From positions 363,388,001 to 363,452,000 of the forward strand of contig NC_092337.1 in assembly GCF_046630445.1 (NCBI RefSeq): a stretch of 64,000 nt of DNA, written 5' to 3'. This DNA comes from Rutidosis leptorrhynchoides. Its lineage: Eukaryota; Streptophyta; Magnoliopsida; Asterales; Asteraceae. The translations under genes were made by a program, and so were the position numbers. Positions 10,188-22,440 of the stretch are shown here, one piece after another. A model generated the notes under the pieces. The model ran no database searches. It had not been told where the DNA came from and worked only from the letters and a program-made list of their open reading frames with translations. Each line of letters begins with the position of its first letter. The first letter of the stretch is position 1.

Positions 10188-10979
10188 TCAGAAGAATTCG
10201 TCACTCTCCGTAACGACGGAGACAATGTTAGCATCTTTGGAGCCATTTGACGGATTAGCTCCACCTGGACAATTAACCCTTACATGCCCAGTCTTCCCGC
10301 ACTTCCAGCATGTCAGATTCTTTCTAGAGTTTCTCTTCTGCCTATCCGAACACAACAGTACCGTAGCTTCTGATGACGAGACTCTGTTACCTTCCAATCT
10401 TTTCTCCTCGGATAGGAGCTTGCTAGTAACATCTTCAAACTTCAACGTTTCTTTCCCGTACATTAGAATAGGTTTCATGTGCTCATAGGACGATGATAAA
10501 GATAATATCAACCTCAAAGCTTTATCTTCATCATCCGTTTTAACTCCAATAGCCTCCAGTTCCGAAACAATACCGTTAAGAATACTTAGATGATCTGAAA
10601 TCTTTGAACCCCCATCCATACGCAGAGTATGAAATTGTTCTTTAAGACACAACCGATTTGAGATGCCCTTGCCCTGGTACAACTGCTCTAGTTTAACCCA
10701 AAGCTCCTTTGCCGTTGATAACCCGTGCACATTTGCAAGCACGTTCTTTGCAAGACACAAACGAATCGCACTTGCTGCCCTCAAATCCATATCATCCCAT
10801 TCTTCTTCATCGAACTTACTGCTAGAATCACTGCCAGGAACAAGGGTGGGTTTACCCTTCAAAGCCTTGTGTAAACCGGACTGAATCAACACATCTTTGA
10901 CTTGAACCTGCCATAAGCCAAAATTGATCCTCCCATCAAATTTCTCTACATCAAACGTCATTGGACTGAACTTCGACAT
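10188..10979 (-). CDS. gag: Copia Gag protein (UBN2 type) of TR-GAG-2
   Basis: This intact 263-codon frame is nearly identical to the Gag of TR-GAG-1. Differences include Arg for Met in DGRINFGLW, a Gly in YQGKGISN, and a Phe instead of Leu at the last residue. The UBN2 gag region is followed by the zinc knuckle CWKCGKTGHVRVNC. Both family copies keep an uninterrupted gag although the rest of pol is absent, which fits a family whose own Gag is still used or was used until recently. The DNA downstream to the PPT is unlike any pol domain. Confidence 0.9.
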   Translation of the reverse strand: MSKFSPMTFDVEKFDGRINFGLWQVQVKDVLIQSGLHKALKGKPTLVPGSDSSSKFDEEEWDDMDLRAASAIRLCLAKNVLANVHGLSTAKELWVKLEQLYQGKGISNRLCLKEQFHTLRMDGGSKISDHLSILNGIVSELEAIGVKTDDEDKALRLILSLSSSYEHMKPILMYGKETLKFEDVTSKLLSEEKRLEGNRVSSSEATVLLCSDRQKRNSRKNLTCWKCGKTGHVRVNCPGGANPSNGSKDANIVSVVTESDEFF

Positions 10980-11247
10980 CGTATCCGTATCCTATAAACA
11001 ACACTTTCTCTGATTTTGCTCACGTTTCGAATAGCCAAAAGATGTAGCAGGTAGCCAGGACCCTTTAAATCGGAAATCCACAACTCGCCACTGACAAATC
11101 CAACTATTACTACGAATCAGAAAAATATTGTCTAACCAGATACCCTATACGATCAATAGAACTCGTTTCTGATGTGGACGATCCACTCCCGTGGCAACCA
11201 CAGAGCATACTCCGACTCCTATAACCGAGACCCCCGTCAAACCTGAC

Positions 11248-11259
11248 GCTCTGATACCA
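11248..11259 (-). other. Primer binding site of TR-GAG-2
   Basis: On the minus strand it reads TGGTATCAGAGC, two bases inside the 5' LTR, matching initiator tRNA-Met. Confidence 0.85.
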
Positions 11260-11261
11260 GT

Positions 11262-11684
11262 TGTTGGGAAATTACGGTCTCAGTAATTCCCACCACCCAG
11301 CCCAACAATAATAGTAAAGAAATAAGAAGAATACACAACACAAGATTTAACGTGGAAACTCCAAAACAGGAGAAAAACCACCGGCCCCCAAAGAGAGAAA
11401 TACACTATATCACAAATTGTTACAATGATATAGACGACTCTCTTAAGCCAACTACACTCTCCAAAATATTTAACTAATACAACTCTCAAACAAGGGTAAG
11501 AAAGAAAGAAATAATCAAATACTTAAAGTGTATTGATTGGTGCAATTTGGAAGTGAGGCTTAACACTCCTTTTATAACCAAGTCACCCCTTCCAAGTTCT
11601 TCCTCCCACCTATGTGGGATAACATCCATTTTACCAATATAGCTAGCAACCATATTCATCTTCTAACCAAAACTATAACCAACA
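11262..11684 (-). repeat. 5' LTR of TR-GAG-2
   Basis: This 423-bp partner of 9,293-9,715 carries the same terminal TGTTGG/CCAACA and the same extra segment that TR-GAG-1 lacks. Confidence 0.9.
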
Positions 11685-11689
11685 CATTC

Positions 11690-12468
11690 ACCCCACCCAA
11701 CCTGACTAAAGTTCGACCTGGCCCGTTAGACACGTCTAAAAAGTTTAATCCGTTTTGATTGAAACCCATTTGACTGGACACGTACAAACCCATTCCAACC
11801 CGAGGCAAAGGCAAGATGGTCCCCTAGCGTTAATGTACAGCGAAAATTTTACCCTTCATAGGATACTAATCAATGTCTTTCGTTTCATCTGTTCAAATGT
11901 GTCTTTAATTATAATATTGTTTCAAGCAATCGAGTAACTACAATATTAACATGTTGTACCTGGCTATGAAAGGTTTTAGATACAGAATCCAAATGTTTTC
12001 CACATTGTTTGATATCAGTATCAGTAAATTTTTTGGAAGATGTTGAAGCTAAATTTTGGGTAAATTCATTCTCAGTTTCAAAGAGTCAAGATTCAGGAAG
12101 TATATGAATAAATTGGGCCCTGGAATAATGAGCCTTCAAGATTGTTTTAATGACAAAATGTGTTCACACGTTTGATTATATTCTTAATACATGTAGTGGG
12201 ATCTCTAAATTCACTAATGCAGTTTTCAACATTGTGATTGCTGTGATATATATGTAGTCATGTAATAAACAATCAGAAGGTGCTGATGAACATATACATA
12301 CCGGCCGGTATTCAGAAATAGTTGATTGCAATTGCAAACACTATACAAAAAAAATCTCCATTGATTAATTAACGTTCATCAAACAGAACAAATATTAATA
12401 ACCTGATTTTGAATAGTTAAACAGAGATAATTAAAATGAAGCATGTTTTTAACACCATAGAATAAATC
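11690..12468. other. 3' flank of F-box copy C
   Basis: The first part (to about 12,100) is unrecognised. From about 12,105 the sequence is the 3' flank shared with the upstream copies (compare 1,240-1,380 and 4,142-4,483). It contains no coding region. Confidence 0.45.
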
Positions 12469-13626
12469 TTAGACATGTGGAAGCCAGATTGGTGGGGGGA
12501 AGTGACTACGTGTGCGTCGGTTAAAGTGAGGCTCAACAGTTTGACTAGACATATGGTACACCCCCATATCTCTCTCTGCGCCATTTACGCTGCCACCATT
12601 GTAATCACAAAAATCATGATTAAAATAGATGCAATTCCCCTTTATCACCCCTCTAGTGTCCTCCTCCATCCAAAACGACGGACCATGTCCCACAAACAAA
12701 GCCTTGGTACCCAAATCCTTTACTTCCGACCATTCTTCACTATCAAAATCATACTTGAAAACCTTGAAACTCCTTGTCTTGTAAATCCTGTCAAAAATAT
12801 TACTATACAGTACTTTTCTAATAACCACCAACAACCCATTGGCTTCAAATCCCAAAATATATGCTCTGTTTTTATTTCCTCCTGACCATTCATCATAAAA
12901 TTCATCAGGCAGCGTTGAAACAGTTACAATAGTTGTTGGGTGGTTCTCTTCAGAAACATCACAAGCCTAGATCCGGCCGTTACAATCAAAACTAAAAATA
13001 CGACCCTTGTGATACGTGATATCTAAAAACATACCAATCTTACTATCAATGATAGTTGTCCACTTTTCATCTCCTAACCGACAGAACCCTAGCTTCTCAT
13101 AAGCTCCCAATAACATCACCACCAACGATGAATCCACAAGGACGAGCTTCCTGATTCCCAAACCTTCTCTATACCAGAATTCAGATCTCGAAAAGGTATA
13201 GAACTTTGGAAGATTGATGATTTTACGTGAGAAAGGATGTATAAGTTTTGGAACAAAATCGTCTCCCACAGTTAACAGCCAGCCAGATGAAGACATGCAT
13301 AACTTACCACTAATTGCTTTAGGTAGCCTTATTTTACGGATGCTATTGTTTGAGAGACAAAACAATTCTAGATAATCATCTGGACGGTACTTTTTCCTAA
13401 CAGACAATAGAGAAGGAAAACGGGAAGGAAGTCCATTGGGGTAGTGGTCCTTGTTAGCAGCCCGGACGGCGGCTGAACGCCAGGATTTACATACTCCGGC
13501 AAAAGACATGTAATCTTCATGATACAAATTATGCTTCTTTGCTATGATATCGAGTATTTCAGCGAGCATCTCAGACCAATCCTTTGAATCGAAAAGGGCA
13601 GACATTGCTTTCTTCTTTAATCTCAA
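12469..13626 (-). pseudogene. F-box/DUF295 gene (copy C), one in-frame stop
   Basis: The gene is 386 codons read from 13,626 to 12,469. It is full length but for a TAG at 12,967-12,969, and the frame continues as ACDVSEE. The start could be the first Met or the Met seven codons later (MSALFDSKDW). The F-box (DWSEMLAEILDIIAKKH, FAGVCKSWRSAAVRA) is followed by the DUF295 domain (LPSRFPSLL, SGWLLTVGDDF, KVFKYDFDSEEWSEVKDLG, GHGPSFWMEEDTRGV, IYFNHD). This family acts as substrate adaptors in SCF ubiquitin ligases. Copy B has Lys (AAA) at the stop position. A single stop in an otherwise clean frame suggests recent death. A sequencing error is the alternative. Confidence 0.85.
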
Positions 13627-13932
13627 AACTTTATATAATACTGAGGTATTATGATTAACTCTTACGGTACGATCGACTTAAAACCCTACGAACTGAATGT
13701 CTCTCAACTAATGAAACTTAAATATCGTGCACCTATATGAGTTTTGAATATAGTTTACGGAAAAAAACCCTATATTTTTTATTGGTTTCATTTGTTTTTT
13801 CTAATTGGGCTTATCTTTTATAGAATAAATAATGACCCATTTTATTTTTAGTTGGGTAAGTTCACCAAAATAAATAATTGTAATTGCTTTAATATTACTT
13901 ACGAATTTGAGATATTAATAGTTTTTTTTTTT
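13627..13932 (-). promoter_or_regulatory. Upstream region of F-box copy C
   Basis: It carries the upstream block shared with copies A and B (TTGGTTTCATTTG, AATTGGGCTT, ATAGAATAAA, GGGTAAGTTC, TGTAATTGCTTTAA) and ends in a T-run at 13,921-13,947. A promoter role is inferred from position and conservation among the copies. Confidence 0.4.
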
Positions 13933-14779
13933 TTTTTTTTTTTTTTTAACAGCGATTGGGATCACTCGAGGGAGATTTTAACCACCCGTTTATATATATA
14001 ACTATAACTATATAAGAGCGGACCGGCCTTTCAAAAAAAAAAATAATAATTTAAAAGACTGCAACCAGTCTGATTAGTTTACAAAATGACATTAAATTTC
14101 GACGTATAATAGCTCCACATAAGTTATGAGTTGTGGAGCTACCATCGTTCCGTCCACCTTTAACCACCATCAAAAAACCCTTTCAGCTTCAATTCTTCCC
14201 TTTTTTCCCTACTTTCATTTACTCCTCCCATGAACTCTCTTCACCACCATATTTACTCATTTTTATTCCATCTACCTCATCAAATTCACTCTTTATTTGC
14301 ATTCCACAAACAACATGTGCAAAATTCACCATCAATTTCACCATTATCTATATATTTTTCAACCAATGAATCCCTCCATATCCATTTCCAACCAATTTTC
14401 TGCCCTAAATTCAACTTCTTTGCCTCCACAGATTCCGGCAAAATCCATGACCTGTTGCAAGGATTTTCCCTAACCCTATGTCTGCTTTTAAACTATTAAA
14501 ATAAGCAATCTAAGTAAGTGTTCTTAGCTATATTCATGTACTTAAAGAGACGTTGAGCATGTGTAGGGTTCTGGTGATTCAAGAAGGTGACCAGTTTCTG
14601 TAGATGTTTGATGCTGTTTAGTTCCAGCTAGATGATCAAGTTTTATAGTGTTTTGAAGGTACAAGCTCTTTGTGAATCACATATCACTTTTATATAAGTA
14701 GCATACCTGGTAAGGAGCTTTATATTAGTGGTATACAGGTGGGATATAGTTGAGCTTGTGTTTATAACAATGAGAGGCC
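13933..14779. other. Pyrimidine-rich stretch between F-box cluster and Copia element
   Basis: From 14,130 to 14,470 the plus strand is strongly pyrimidine-rich, with CTTC/TTTC/CCAT runs like a plant 5' UTR or first exon. Frames of 78 and 89 codons overlap there but have a low-complexity composition and no recognised domain. A 10-bp perfect inverted repeat TAGCTCCACA / TGTGGAGCTA (14,110-14,119 and 14,132-14,141) precedes it. This may be the 5' end of a host gene cut off by the Copia insertion, but that is a guess. Confidence 0.3.
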
Positions 14780-15149
14780 TGTTGACAAAGATTGAAAAGT
14801 TCAATGACTAAACTGACAAACCACCAAAGTTAAAGTTGAGAGATCAGTTTGTCATTATTTTATTTTGCCTATGTTAAAATAGATCGAATTTGGGTTTTAG
14901 TCATTTGATCTGTATCATCTCATTCGATTCATCTTTGTCCTCTCTCATTGTTCTGGTATTGTGATTGATTCATCTCATTGATGAACAATCTAACAGTGTT
15001 AGTCATATAGATTCGAAGTGTAGAGTTTACACTTGTGGTTTTGTGTTTCCAGTTGTTAATTTCTGGATTGTTTGGTGGTTAATAAATCGTTTGATTTCTT
15101 GGTTTCTAGTGTTGAATCTGTTGATTGTTTTAGTTTGTATCTTTGTTCA
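14780..15149 (+). repeat. 5' LTR of the Copia element
   Basis: It is about 370 bp, beginning TGTTGACA and ending TTTGTTCA directly before the PBS. The start is inferred from the TG rule, because no partner LTR exists in the window. Confidence 0.6.
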
Positions 15150-15161
15150 TGGTATCAGAGC
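15150..15161 (+). other. Primer binding site of the Copia element
   Basis: TGGTATCAGAGC, complementary to the initiator tRNA-Met 3' end, lies directly after the LTR's terminal CA. Confidence 0.85.
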
Positions 15162-15565
15162 GATCGATCATTGGTGATTACGTTTCATTTTATCAGAAAA
15201 GGAAAATCAATTTTCAATTCTAGGGTTACGATTTTTTGAAAGAAATTGGGGATTCTTCAGATCTCTAGTTTCAATCGCTGGTTCAAAGTGTTCTTCCGCT
15301 GCTATTGCAAGTTAATTTCAAAGCATACAACCGAGCAGGGAGTACTCTGTGAGATCTTTCCTTTCTTACATATATTCTTCTGATTGTTGTTTGCTTTTCG
15401 TTGTTTCTGTAAAAGAGAAGGTCCCAAGTAAGACCTGGAGTAAATTCCTTTGAGAACTTACTTATCTGGATCACTGCTTGGATTACGTTTTAGGGTTTTT
15501 ATTTGCTTTCTTTGTGTTCTTTGTCTTGTTTTTTTTTCTTAGTGCTATTTGATATTTTATAATTA

Positions 15566-18500
15566 TGTCTACTTCTGAGGATACTGCTACTATGATTAGT
15601 GATTTAGATTTTGGTGACCTACTTTATTTGCATGCTAGTGACATTAGTAGTACACCATCGATAAATTTTAAATTGAAGGGTAATAGAATTATAAATCTTG
15701 GTCTTGTGCAATGGAATTAGCCATTCAAACTAAAATAAAACTGGATTTATAAATGGTACACTTGAAAAGTCTGAAACTGATGATGTTCTTGCTAATCAAT
15801 GGGATAGATGTAATGTTGTTTTGTTATCTTGGTTTCTTGGGTCAATTTCCGAAGAGTTATACTATGGTCAAATCTATTCTAAAATTGCTTCTGTTGTTCG
15901 GGAAGAGTTGAAAGAAACATATGATAAAGTTAATGGTTCTGTGTTGTTCAATCTTCATCAAAAGATAAATTCTTTGACTCAAAATGGCTTAGCTATTTTA
16001 GATTATTATCATAAGTTAAATTATTTGTGAAAACAATATGATATTCTGTGTAAAATTCCTGCATGTGAATGTGGTTCTAATAAGGCTAGACATGATATTA
16101 TTGACCAACAAAAATTAATGCAATTTCTTATGGGTCTTGATGACATTTATCAACCTGTAAGAAGTAATATTTTGACAAGAGACCCTCTTCCAAGTGTCAA
16201 AACTGCTTTTTCAATAATCTCTAGAGAAGAATCACATAGAAGTGTCAATGATGAGAAAACTAGAAGTGAATCTGTTGCTTTTTTCACAAATAGACCCAGA
16301 ACAAATAATTTTAGTAACGAACTAAAATGTGGTAAGTGTGGTAGATCTGGGCATACTATTGAAAAGTGTTATGAGGTGGTGGGATATCCTCCAAGGGTTA
16401 ATAATCTAAAGTGTACTAAATGTGGTATGACAAATCATACAGTTGATAAATGTTTTGAAATTGTTGGGTATCCACCTAATTTTAAAAGAAGAAATTTGAA
16501 GTCCAATAATGCTTTCTAAATCAATATTAGTAGTGTGTCTGAAGTTGCAGGAACATCCAGTTCTTCTCAAAATTCTGTGAATGTTACTAATGATTAGTTG
16601 AGCAAACTTTTAGCTATTTTGGATTATAAAGTTGGGAAAAATAATGTTCAATCTAATATGACATGTGAATTTATGAATCTGAATGTGTATTTTAATTCCA
16701 ACTTTGATAAATGTTTTAGGTCTTTTAACACAAATGATCATATTAATCCTAATTATGGGTGGATCATTGACTCTGGTGTTAATCAACATATGACCAATAG
16801 TGATAAAGGTTTTGAAAATTGTATTGATGTTTATGACCTAAATCTTACTATTGCACACCCTAATGATACTAAGGCTAGGGTAAGAAAAATAGGAGATCTT
16901 AGGTTGGAACCTAACTTTGTTTTATATGATGTGCTGGTTGTTCTAGAGTATTGTGTGAGTCTGTTATCTGTTTATTTCATTTCCAGAGATAGCAAGTTGT
17001 TTGTTGGATTTGATGAGTCTGCTTGTTATATTCAGGAATTGAAAACCAGAAAGAATGTTGTGACAGGTAGACAAAGTGGGGGCTTATATGTGTTTAATAA
17101 TTGTGTTAAAGTAGTGATTATACTTCAAGTATTGTTAATTGCATGTTGTCTAAAAATGTTTGGCATGATAGATTAGGGCATCCTGCTGACCCTGTTTTAC
17201 ATGTATTAAAAATGATCTTAGATTAGGAGATTTTGAAAAACATGGTCCTTGTGAAATTTTCCATAATGCAAAACAAACTAGAGAACCTTTTCCTCTAAGT
17301 GATCACAAGACTACTGAGTTGGGTGAATTAGTACATCTTGATGTTTGGGGGGCGGGGGCCATATAAAGTTGCTTGTAAAGGTGGTTATAAATTGTCTCTT
17401 ACTATTGTTGATGACTTCTCAAGGGCTGTTTGGGTATATCTATTAAAAAGTAAAGAAGAAGTTTTTGAATTTGTTAAAACATATTGTACTTTACTTGAAA
17501 CTCAGTTTGGTAAATGTGTTAAGACGCTAAGAAGTGACAATGGTACAAAATTTGTTAATTAAAGAATGAATATGTTTGTGAAAGATATGGGTATTGTACA
17601 TCAAACTTCATGTGCCTATACTCCACGGCAAAATGGGATTGCTGAAAGGAAACATAGGTACTTGCTAAAAGTTGCAAGGGCTCTTATATTTCAAGGGGGA
17701 ATCCCTCTTAATATGTGGGGTTTGTGTGTTGACTGTTGTTTATTTGATTAATATGCTTCCATCTTCTGTTATTGCTGGTAAATGTCCATATGAACTTGTG
17801 TATGGCAGGTAACCTAGTCTTTCCCATTTGAGAGTCTTTTGATGTCTCTGTTTTGCTTCAATTTTAAATTCTACTGAAAAGTTTGGTTCCAGATCTGAAA
17901 AATGTGCTCTTATTGGGTATTCCAATGTCAGGAAGGGATATAAATTGTACAGTTTTGATAAAAAAAATCTATTACTTTAGTAGAGATGTCAAGTTTTATG
18001 AAAATATATTTCCTTTCAAAACAGTTGTGAATGATTATGATAATGAGGAATCTAGTAATATAAACACATTAAACTTTTTTAACTTTGATAACTAAGATTC
18101 TCAAAGACCCAGTGATGAAGGGAAAGACAATCATTCAGGTGATGACAAGGGAGAGAGAGAGAGAGACAGTGATGGTTCAAAAGAGCACACTGATAGTACT
18201 CCTTCTACTTCTGCAACATCAAATGATGATGATAGTCCTCTTGAGGGCAATAATGAACCTTCTGGCCAAATTCCTACACAAGTTCAACAAACTGACCTAA
18301 GGAGGTCCACTAGAAAGTCAACTTTACCTGTTATGTTTAATGAGTATGTGATGAATAATAAGGTTAAGTATAGTATAAACAAAGTTGTTAACTATGCTAA
18401 TCTTAGTGTTGATAATAAATGTTTTGTTGCTTCTTTAAACAAGTCTATTGAACCTGATACTTATTAGGAAGCATCAAAAGACCCTAAATGGATAGATGCT

Positions 18501-19422
18501 ATGAATCAAGAAATTGAGGCCCTTCATAGGAATAGTACATGGGTAATTACTGATCTTCCTGTTAGTAGAAAACCAATTGGTTGTAAATGGGTTTACAAGA
18601 TTAAGTATAAGTCCAATGGTGAAGTGGATAGGTATAAAGCAAGATTAGTTGCAAAAGGGTAAAACCGGAGGGAGGGCATAGATTTTGATGAAACCTTCTC
18701 TCCAGTAGTCAAAATGATTATTGTGAGATGTCTAATTAATATGGATGTTCAAACAGGTTGGGATTTATATCAATTAGATATAAACAATGCCTTTCTTTAT
18801 GGTGACCTGGATGAGGATGTCTACATGACACCTCCTCTAGGGTATTGTGACCTACCACAGAATAAAGTATGCAAACTTGTTAAATCATTGAATGGCCTTA
18901 AGCCCTTAACCAGGCACCTAGGAAGTGGAATGAAAAATTGACTTGTTCATTAATTGAATATGGTTTTGTGCAAAGTAAAAATGATTATTCTTTGTTTGTG
19001 AAATCTAATGATGAGTCATTTGTTGGGTTGTTAGTTTATGTAGATGATATTGTTATCACTAGTAGTGATGTTAGTGAAGTTAACAAAGTTAAAAAATTTC
19101 TATCTACAAAATTTATGATAAAAGATCTTGGAGTGTTAAAGTATTTTTTTGGGTATTGAAGTTTTAAAATCTGAACAAGGGCTGTGTTTGTCACAAAGGA
19201 AGTATTGTCTTGATTTGTTAGCTGAATTTGGTCATATTGGTTGTAAACCAGCTTTAACTCCTATTAAAGTTTCTTTTGCTGATGAAAAGGTATATGTTCC
19301 TATTGAAAATATTAATCAATATCAAAGACTTATAGGAGATTGATATGCCTTACCCTAACCAAACCAGATATCTTTTTGACTGTGTATGTCCTTAGTCAAT
19401 TTATGCATTATCCAATGAAATC
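15566..19422 (+). pseudogene. Copia gag-pol polyprotein, multiply broken
   Basis: Gag starts at 15,566 (MSTSEDTA) and is broken near 15,710. It continues through VVREELKETYDKVNGS and ends with two zinc knuckles, CGKCGRSGHTIEKC and CTKCGMTNHTVDKC (16,330-16,460). The protease remnant reads WIIDSGVNQHMT (about 16,758), with Val after the DSG triad. The GAG-pre-integrase block HDRLGHPADPV lies near 17,167. Integrase pieces include TIVDDFSRAVWVYLLKSK, LRSDNGTKF and YTPRQNGIAERKHRYLL. RT pieces include [32 protein letters not shown] and the catalytic YVDDIVITSS (about 19,039). RNase H is cut at 19,422. At least six frame breaks or stops are visible. It is not functional. Confidence 0.85.
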
Positions 19423-21757
19423 TGTGATGCCCCGTACAAAACCATCGTGTACGGTTCATCAATAACAGGATCATTACAAGGTCAAACACTATATGCTGAT
19501 TGAAAACCAATTTTGCATTCATGAAAAGATAGCGTTTTACAAAAGATAACGTACTTCCTATGAGTAGAAGCATAAACATAAGTATGTGACCCAAAGGTTG
19601 TTACAAAGTCATTGTTTGAAAATAACGTAAGTTACAAATGCAAAATATAAGTTCCATGATTGAGACATCTCTAAGTAATGTAACGGAAATCTAACACATC
19701 AGGTCCGTAACAGCAAGTCTATAACACCAAGACAGCAAGTCTAACAATGGAAGCAATAACGTCTAAGCACCTGAGAAATACACACTTAAAAAGTCAACAC
19801 GAATGTTGGTGAGCTATAGTTTGTTATCAGTAAAGTAATGTAGACCACGAGATTTCAGTGCTTCAACCAGCAGTTGAAATCAGTATGAAAAGTATATGCT
19901 TAACCGTGGGCACCCGGTAACTAGACTTAACGTATGTATATCACCCCCTAAAAGTGCACTTGGCGAGTGCGTTTGTCCTCGAAGTATTAAATACCCGTTC
20001 AATGCTAGCGCGACTAGCCCGAGTGGGGATGTCAAACCTTATGGATCCATATCTAAGATTCACGTTCAAGGTTAGGAAACCAATGATTAAACGTTACCGA
20101 GCTAAGGGGAATCTTTGTGCCGTTATGTTACCCACACATATGTAAAGTTTAAGTACTCATGTCTAGTATGTAAAACGTAAAAAGCGCATGTATTCTCAGT
20201 CCCAAAAATAGTAAAAAGTAGTAAAGGGATGCTATAACTCACAGTGAATAATTAGTAAAAGTTGATACGAAAAGTATGCAAGTAGTAAGTCGGTCTGAAA
20301 GGTCGTCAACCTAAGTCAAAGGTCACTAGGTCAGTCTGTTGTCCCCATAAGTGTAAAAGTTCATAAAATAAGTTTAAGTGTCATCATCATCATCCTCATT
20401 CATCAAAGTTAAAGTAAGTTTAACAAGAATAGATATCGAAACAATAGGCTGACTTTGGACAGCTGTTACGACCTCTATACAAAATGAAAAGACGTGTAGT
20501 CAGTGGTCATGGCTCCGTATATGAGTCCTCTAAACGCTGACCAATTTTCAGAACCTAACTCATCTTCGTTTGACTGTGGCGATGGTTTAAGTGCGAGTAG
20601 GTCAGAAATTTCAGCACAACGTTACAAAGGCGTAGTGGTTTTAAAAAGGCTATAAATTCTAAACTGTATATCGGATTTAGGTGGGTCTTAAACGAAAAGT
20701 CATCTACTCGAAACGAACTATCTGAAAATAAATTTTACAGAAGCCCAAAGAGTCTGATCAGACCCCGAAAAACAGTAAACAAGTGCTCCGGTGGGATTCT
20801 TGGTGCTTGATGCTCATCACGGTTCTCATCCTTGATGCTTGTAGCTTCAAGTGTACTACTCATTGATGTGTTAGCATCACTTTGACCAAGATTCAAACAT
20901 CAACACACAAAGTATTAAGACTAAGTAAGAATACAACTCACTTAAGAGTTTTAGAAGGATGATGAACCAAGGTTACATCATATTCTTAGCCTTAACACAA
21001 ACACAAATCCTATCTACAACAAAAGCTACAAACTTTCATTCAACCAAACAAACAAGACATAAATTTGATCAAACAAAGTAATGGAACCCTAAGCTAGAGA
21101 GCTTGGATCCTTTTCACAAAAGTTATGAGATTACAAAGCTAGAAAGCTTGAATCTTTTATGTTCTTGAAGACCTTGAAAGCATAAAACTAGATCTTCAAG
21201 TTTCATGAAGACCATAAACACAAGTTTAGATCTTTATAACAAAATAAAGAGACCATAAGCTAGAAAGCTTAGATCTAACAAAAGTAATGAAGATTCAAAG
21301 CTAGAAAGCTTGAATCTTGATTGTTCTTGAAGATCCTTGAAGCATGAAGCTAGATCTTCAAGTTACATGAAGACCACAAACACAAGTTTTGATCTTTACA
21401 ACAAAATAAAAAGATTATAAACTAAAAGATTTAGATCTAACAAAATAAGTGAAGATTCAAAACTAGAAAGCTTGAATCTTCAATGTTCTTGAAGGATTCA
21501 AACCCAAGTTTGAATCTACAAGATATAACAAGATCAAAAAGCTAAAGAGCTTGATCTCCACATTATGATGATGATGTCGACTACAAGAAGAAGAAAAGAA
21601 GAAAATAAAACATAAAACTTACAATTTTTAGAGTGAGAAAGACTAGAGAGAAAATAAGAGAGTAAGTGTGTGTAAATTATGAATGAGATCAAGTGTGAAA
21701 TGTGCGGAAATAGCTTGGTTTTTATAGGAGGTGATGGGGTGGCAAGGTGGTGGTGGC
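19423..21757 (-). repeat. Reversed Tekay-like Gypsy LTR, truncated by the next insertion
   Basis: On the plus strand it begins TGTGATGCCCCGTACA, right inside the Copia RNase H region. Its orientation is minus: reverse-complemented, it shows the modules found in the other LTRs of this window. Examples are CTCACCAAC...TGTTGAC...TTTCTCAGGTG (19,768-19,820) and GGGACTGAGAATACATGCGC (about 20,185-20,204). At the far end, minus-strand CTATAAAAACCAAG (around 21,715-21,728) looks like the TATA box. The U3 part beyond it is cut by the Gypsy element at 21,758. It could be a solo LTR or the 3' LTR of a longer minus-strand element. Confidence 0.7.
21129..21500. repeat. Tandem repeat of about 163 bp, 2.3 copies, inside the reversed LTR
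   Basis: Units begin GATT.CAAA.CTAGAAAGCTT at 21,129, 21,292 and 21,454. Each contains GTTCTTGAAG, CTAGATCTTCAAGTT and a TAGATCT.ACAAAA.TAA.GAAGATTC-like ending. Divergence between units is moderate. Confidence 0.7.
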
Positions 21758-22440
21758 TGTAACATCCTCCAATCGGGCCTAGAAGTAAGATGACTATTGT
21801 GCCCTTAAGCATATTTGTGCGATTATTTATGCCTTTATTTTATTTATATTGGTAATGTTATTTTATTATTTGGTTAAGACCAGTTTGTGACAAGGGTCAC
21901 AGAACAGGTTCGTTTATTTAATTTGGATTCCGTTAGGGCAGTCAAATTAAGTACAAAAGTTATCAGATAACTGGTAAATACCCGTGTGTGATGGGGTATG
22001 GGATTTTATCCCAAATTAAGTGTATAGTGCTGCCTTCTTCCCTCATTTTCTCCTTTTCTCTAGAATTTTCTCCTAAACACTCCCGTACTCACTTTCTCCT
22101 CAATCTCAAACCCTAGATTGCTAAATTGTGTTCTAGAGCTCAAATCTTTCATACTATCTTGTTCTTTACAGTTTACTGAATCTTTTAAGGTAAGATTCAT
22201 AGTGTATCAAGCTTTATTTTTTGTGAAATTGAAGTTTTTGTGTCAAGTTTGTTAAAAGTTGGTTTTAGTGTCAAATGGGTTGATTTTGATGTTGTTTGTG
22301 TCAAAATCTTGTGGGTTTATGCTTATTGATGTTTAGTGTAGTCGATTTGGTCAGTTTTGAGGCAAGAAACGAGCTCTAGAGCAAGAAATGGATAATTTTG
22401 GGTTAAACCCATAGCTGTGTTCATCTTCTTCATCAGATGC

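Larger units (their letters stand above)
9293..11684 (-). mobile_element. TR-GAG-2: second gag-only Copia element
   Basis: This 2,392-bp element has LTRs of 423 bp each (9,293-9,715 and 11,262-11,684) and a perfect 5-bp target duplication CATTC (9,288-9,292 and 11,685-11,689). The PBS TGGTATCAGAGC (11,248-11,259, minus) and the PPT (9,716-9,729, minus) are intact. It belongs to the same family as 4,591-6,927 but has a longer LTR, with an extra segment around TTTTACCAATATAGCTAGC. The different target sites show two independent insertions and not a segmental duplication. The LTRs differ at about five positions by eye. Confidence 0.9.
14780..19422 (+). mobile_element. Decayed Ty1/Copia element, 3' end cut off
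   Basis: The order is 5' LTR (14,780-15,149), PBS (15,150-15,161), gag, protease, integrase, RT, then the start of RNase H, where the reversed LTR at 19,423 interrupts it. This is the Copia order (integrase before RT). Many stops and frameshifts mark it as one of the oldest elements in the nest. Its 3' part must lie beyond the right edge of the window, if it survives. Confidence 0.85.

Noticed and set aside
9293..11684. Segmental duplication of TR-GAG-1 together with the F-box locus
   Set aside because: The two elements have different target duplications, different LTR lengths and different positions relative to the F-box genes.
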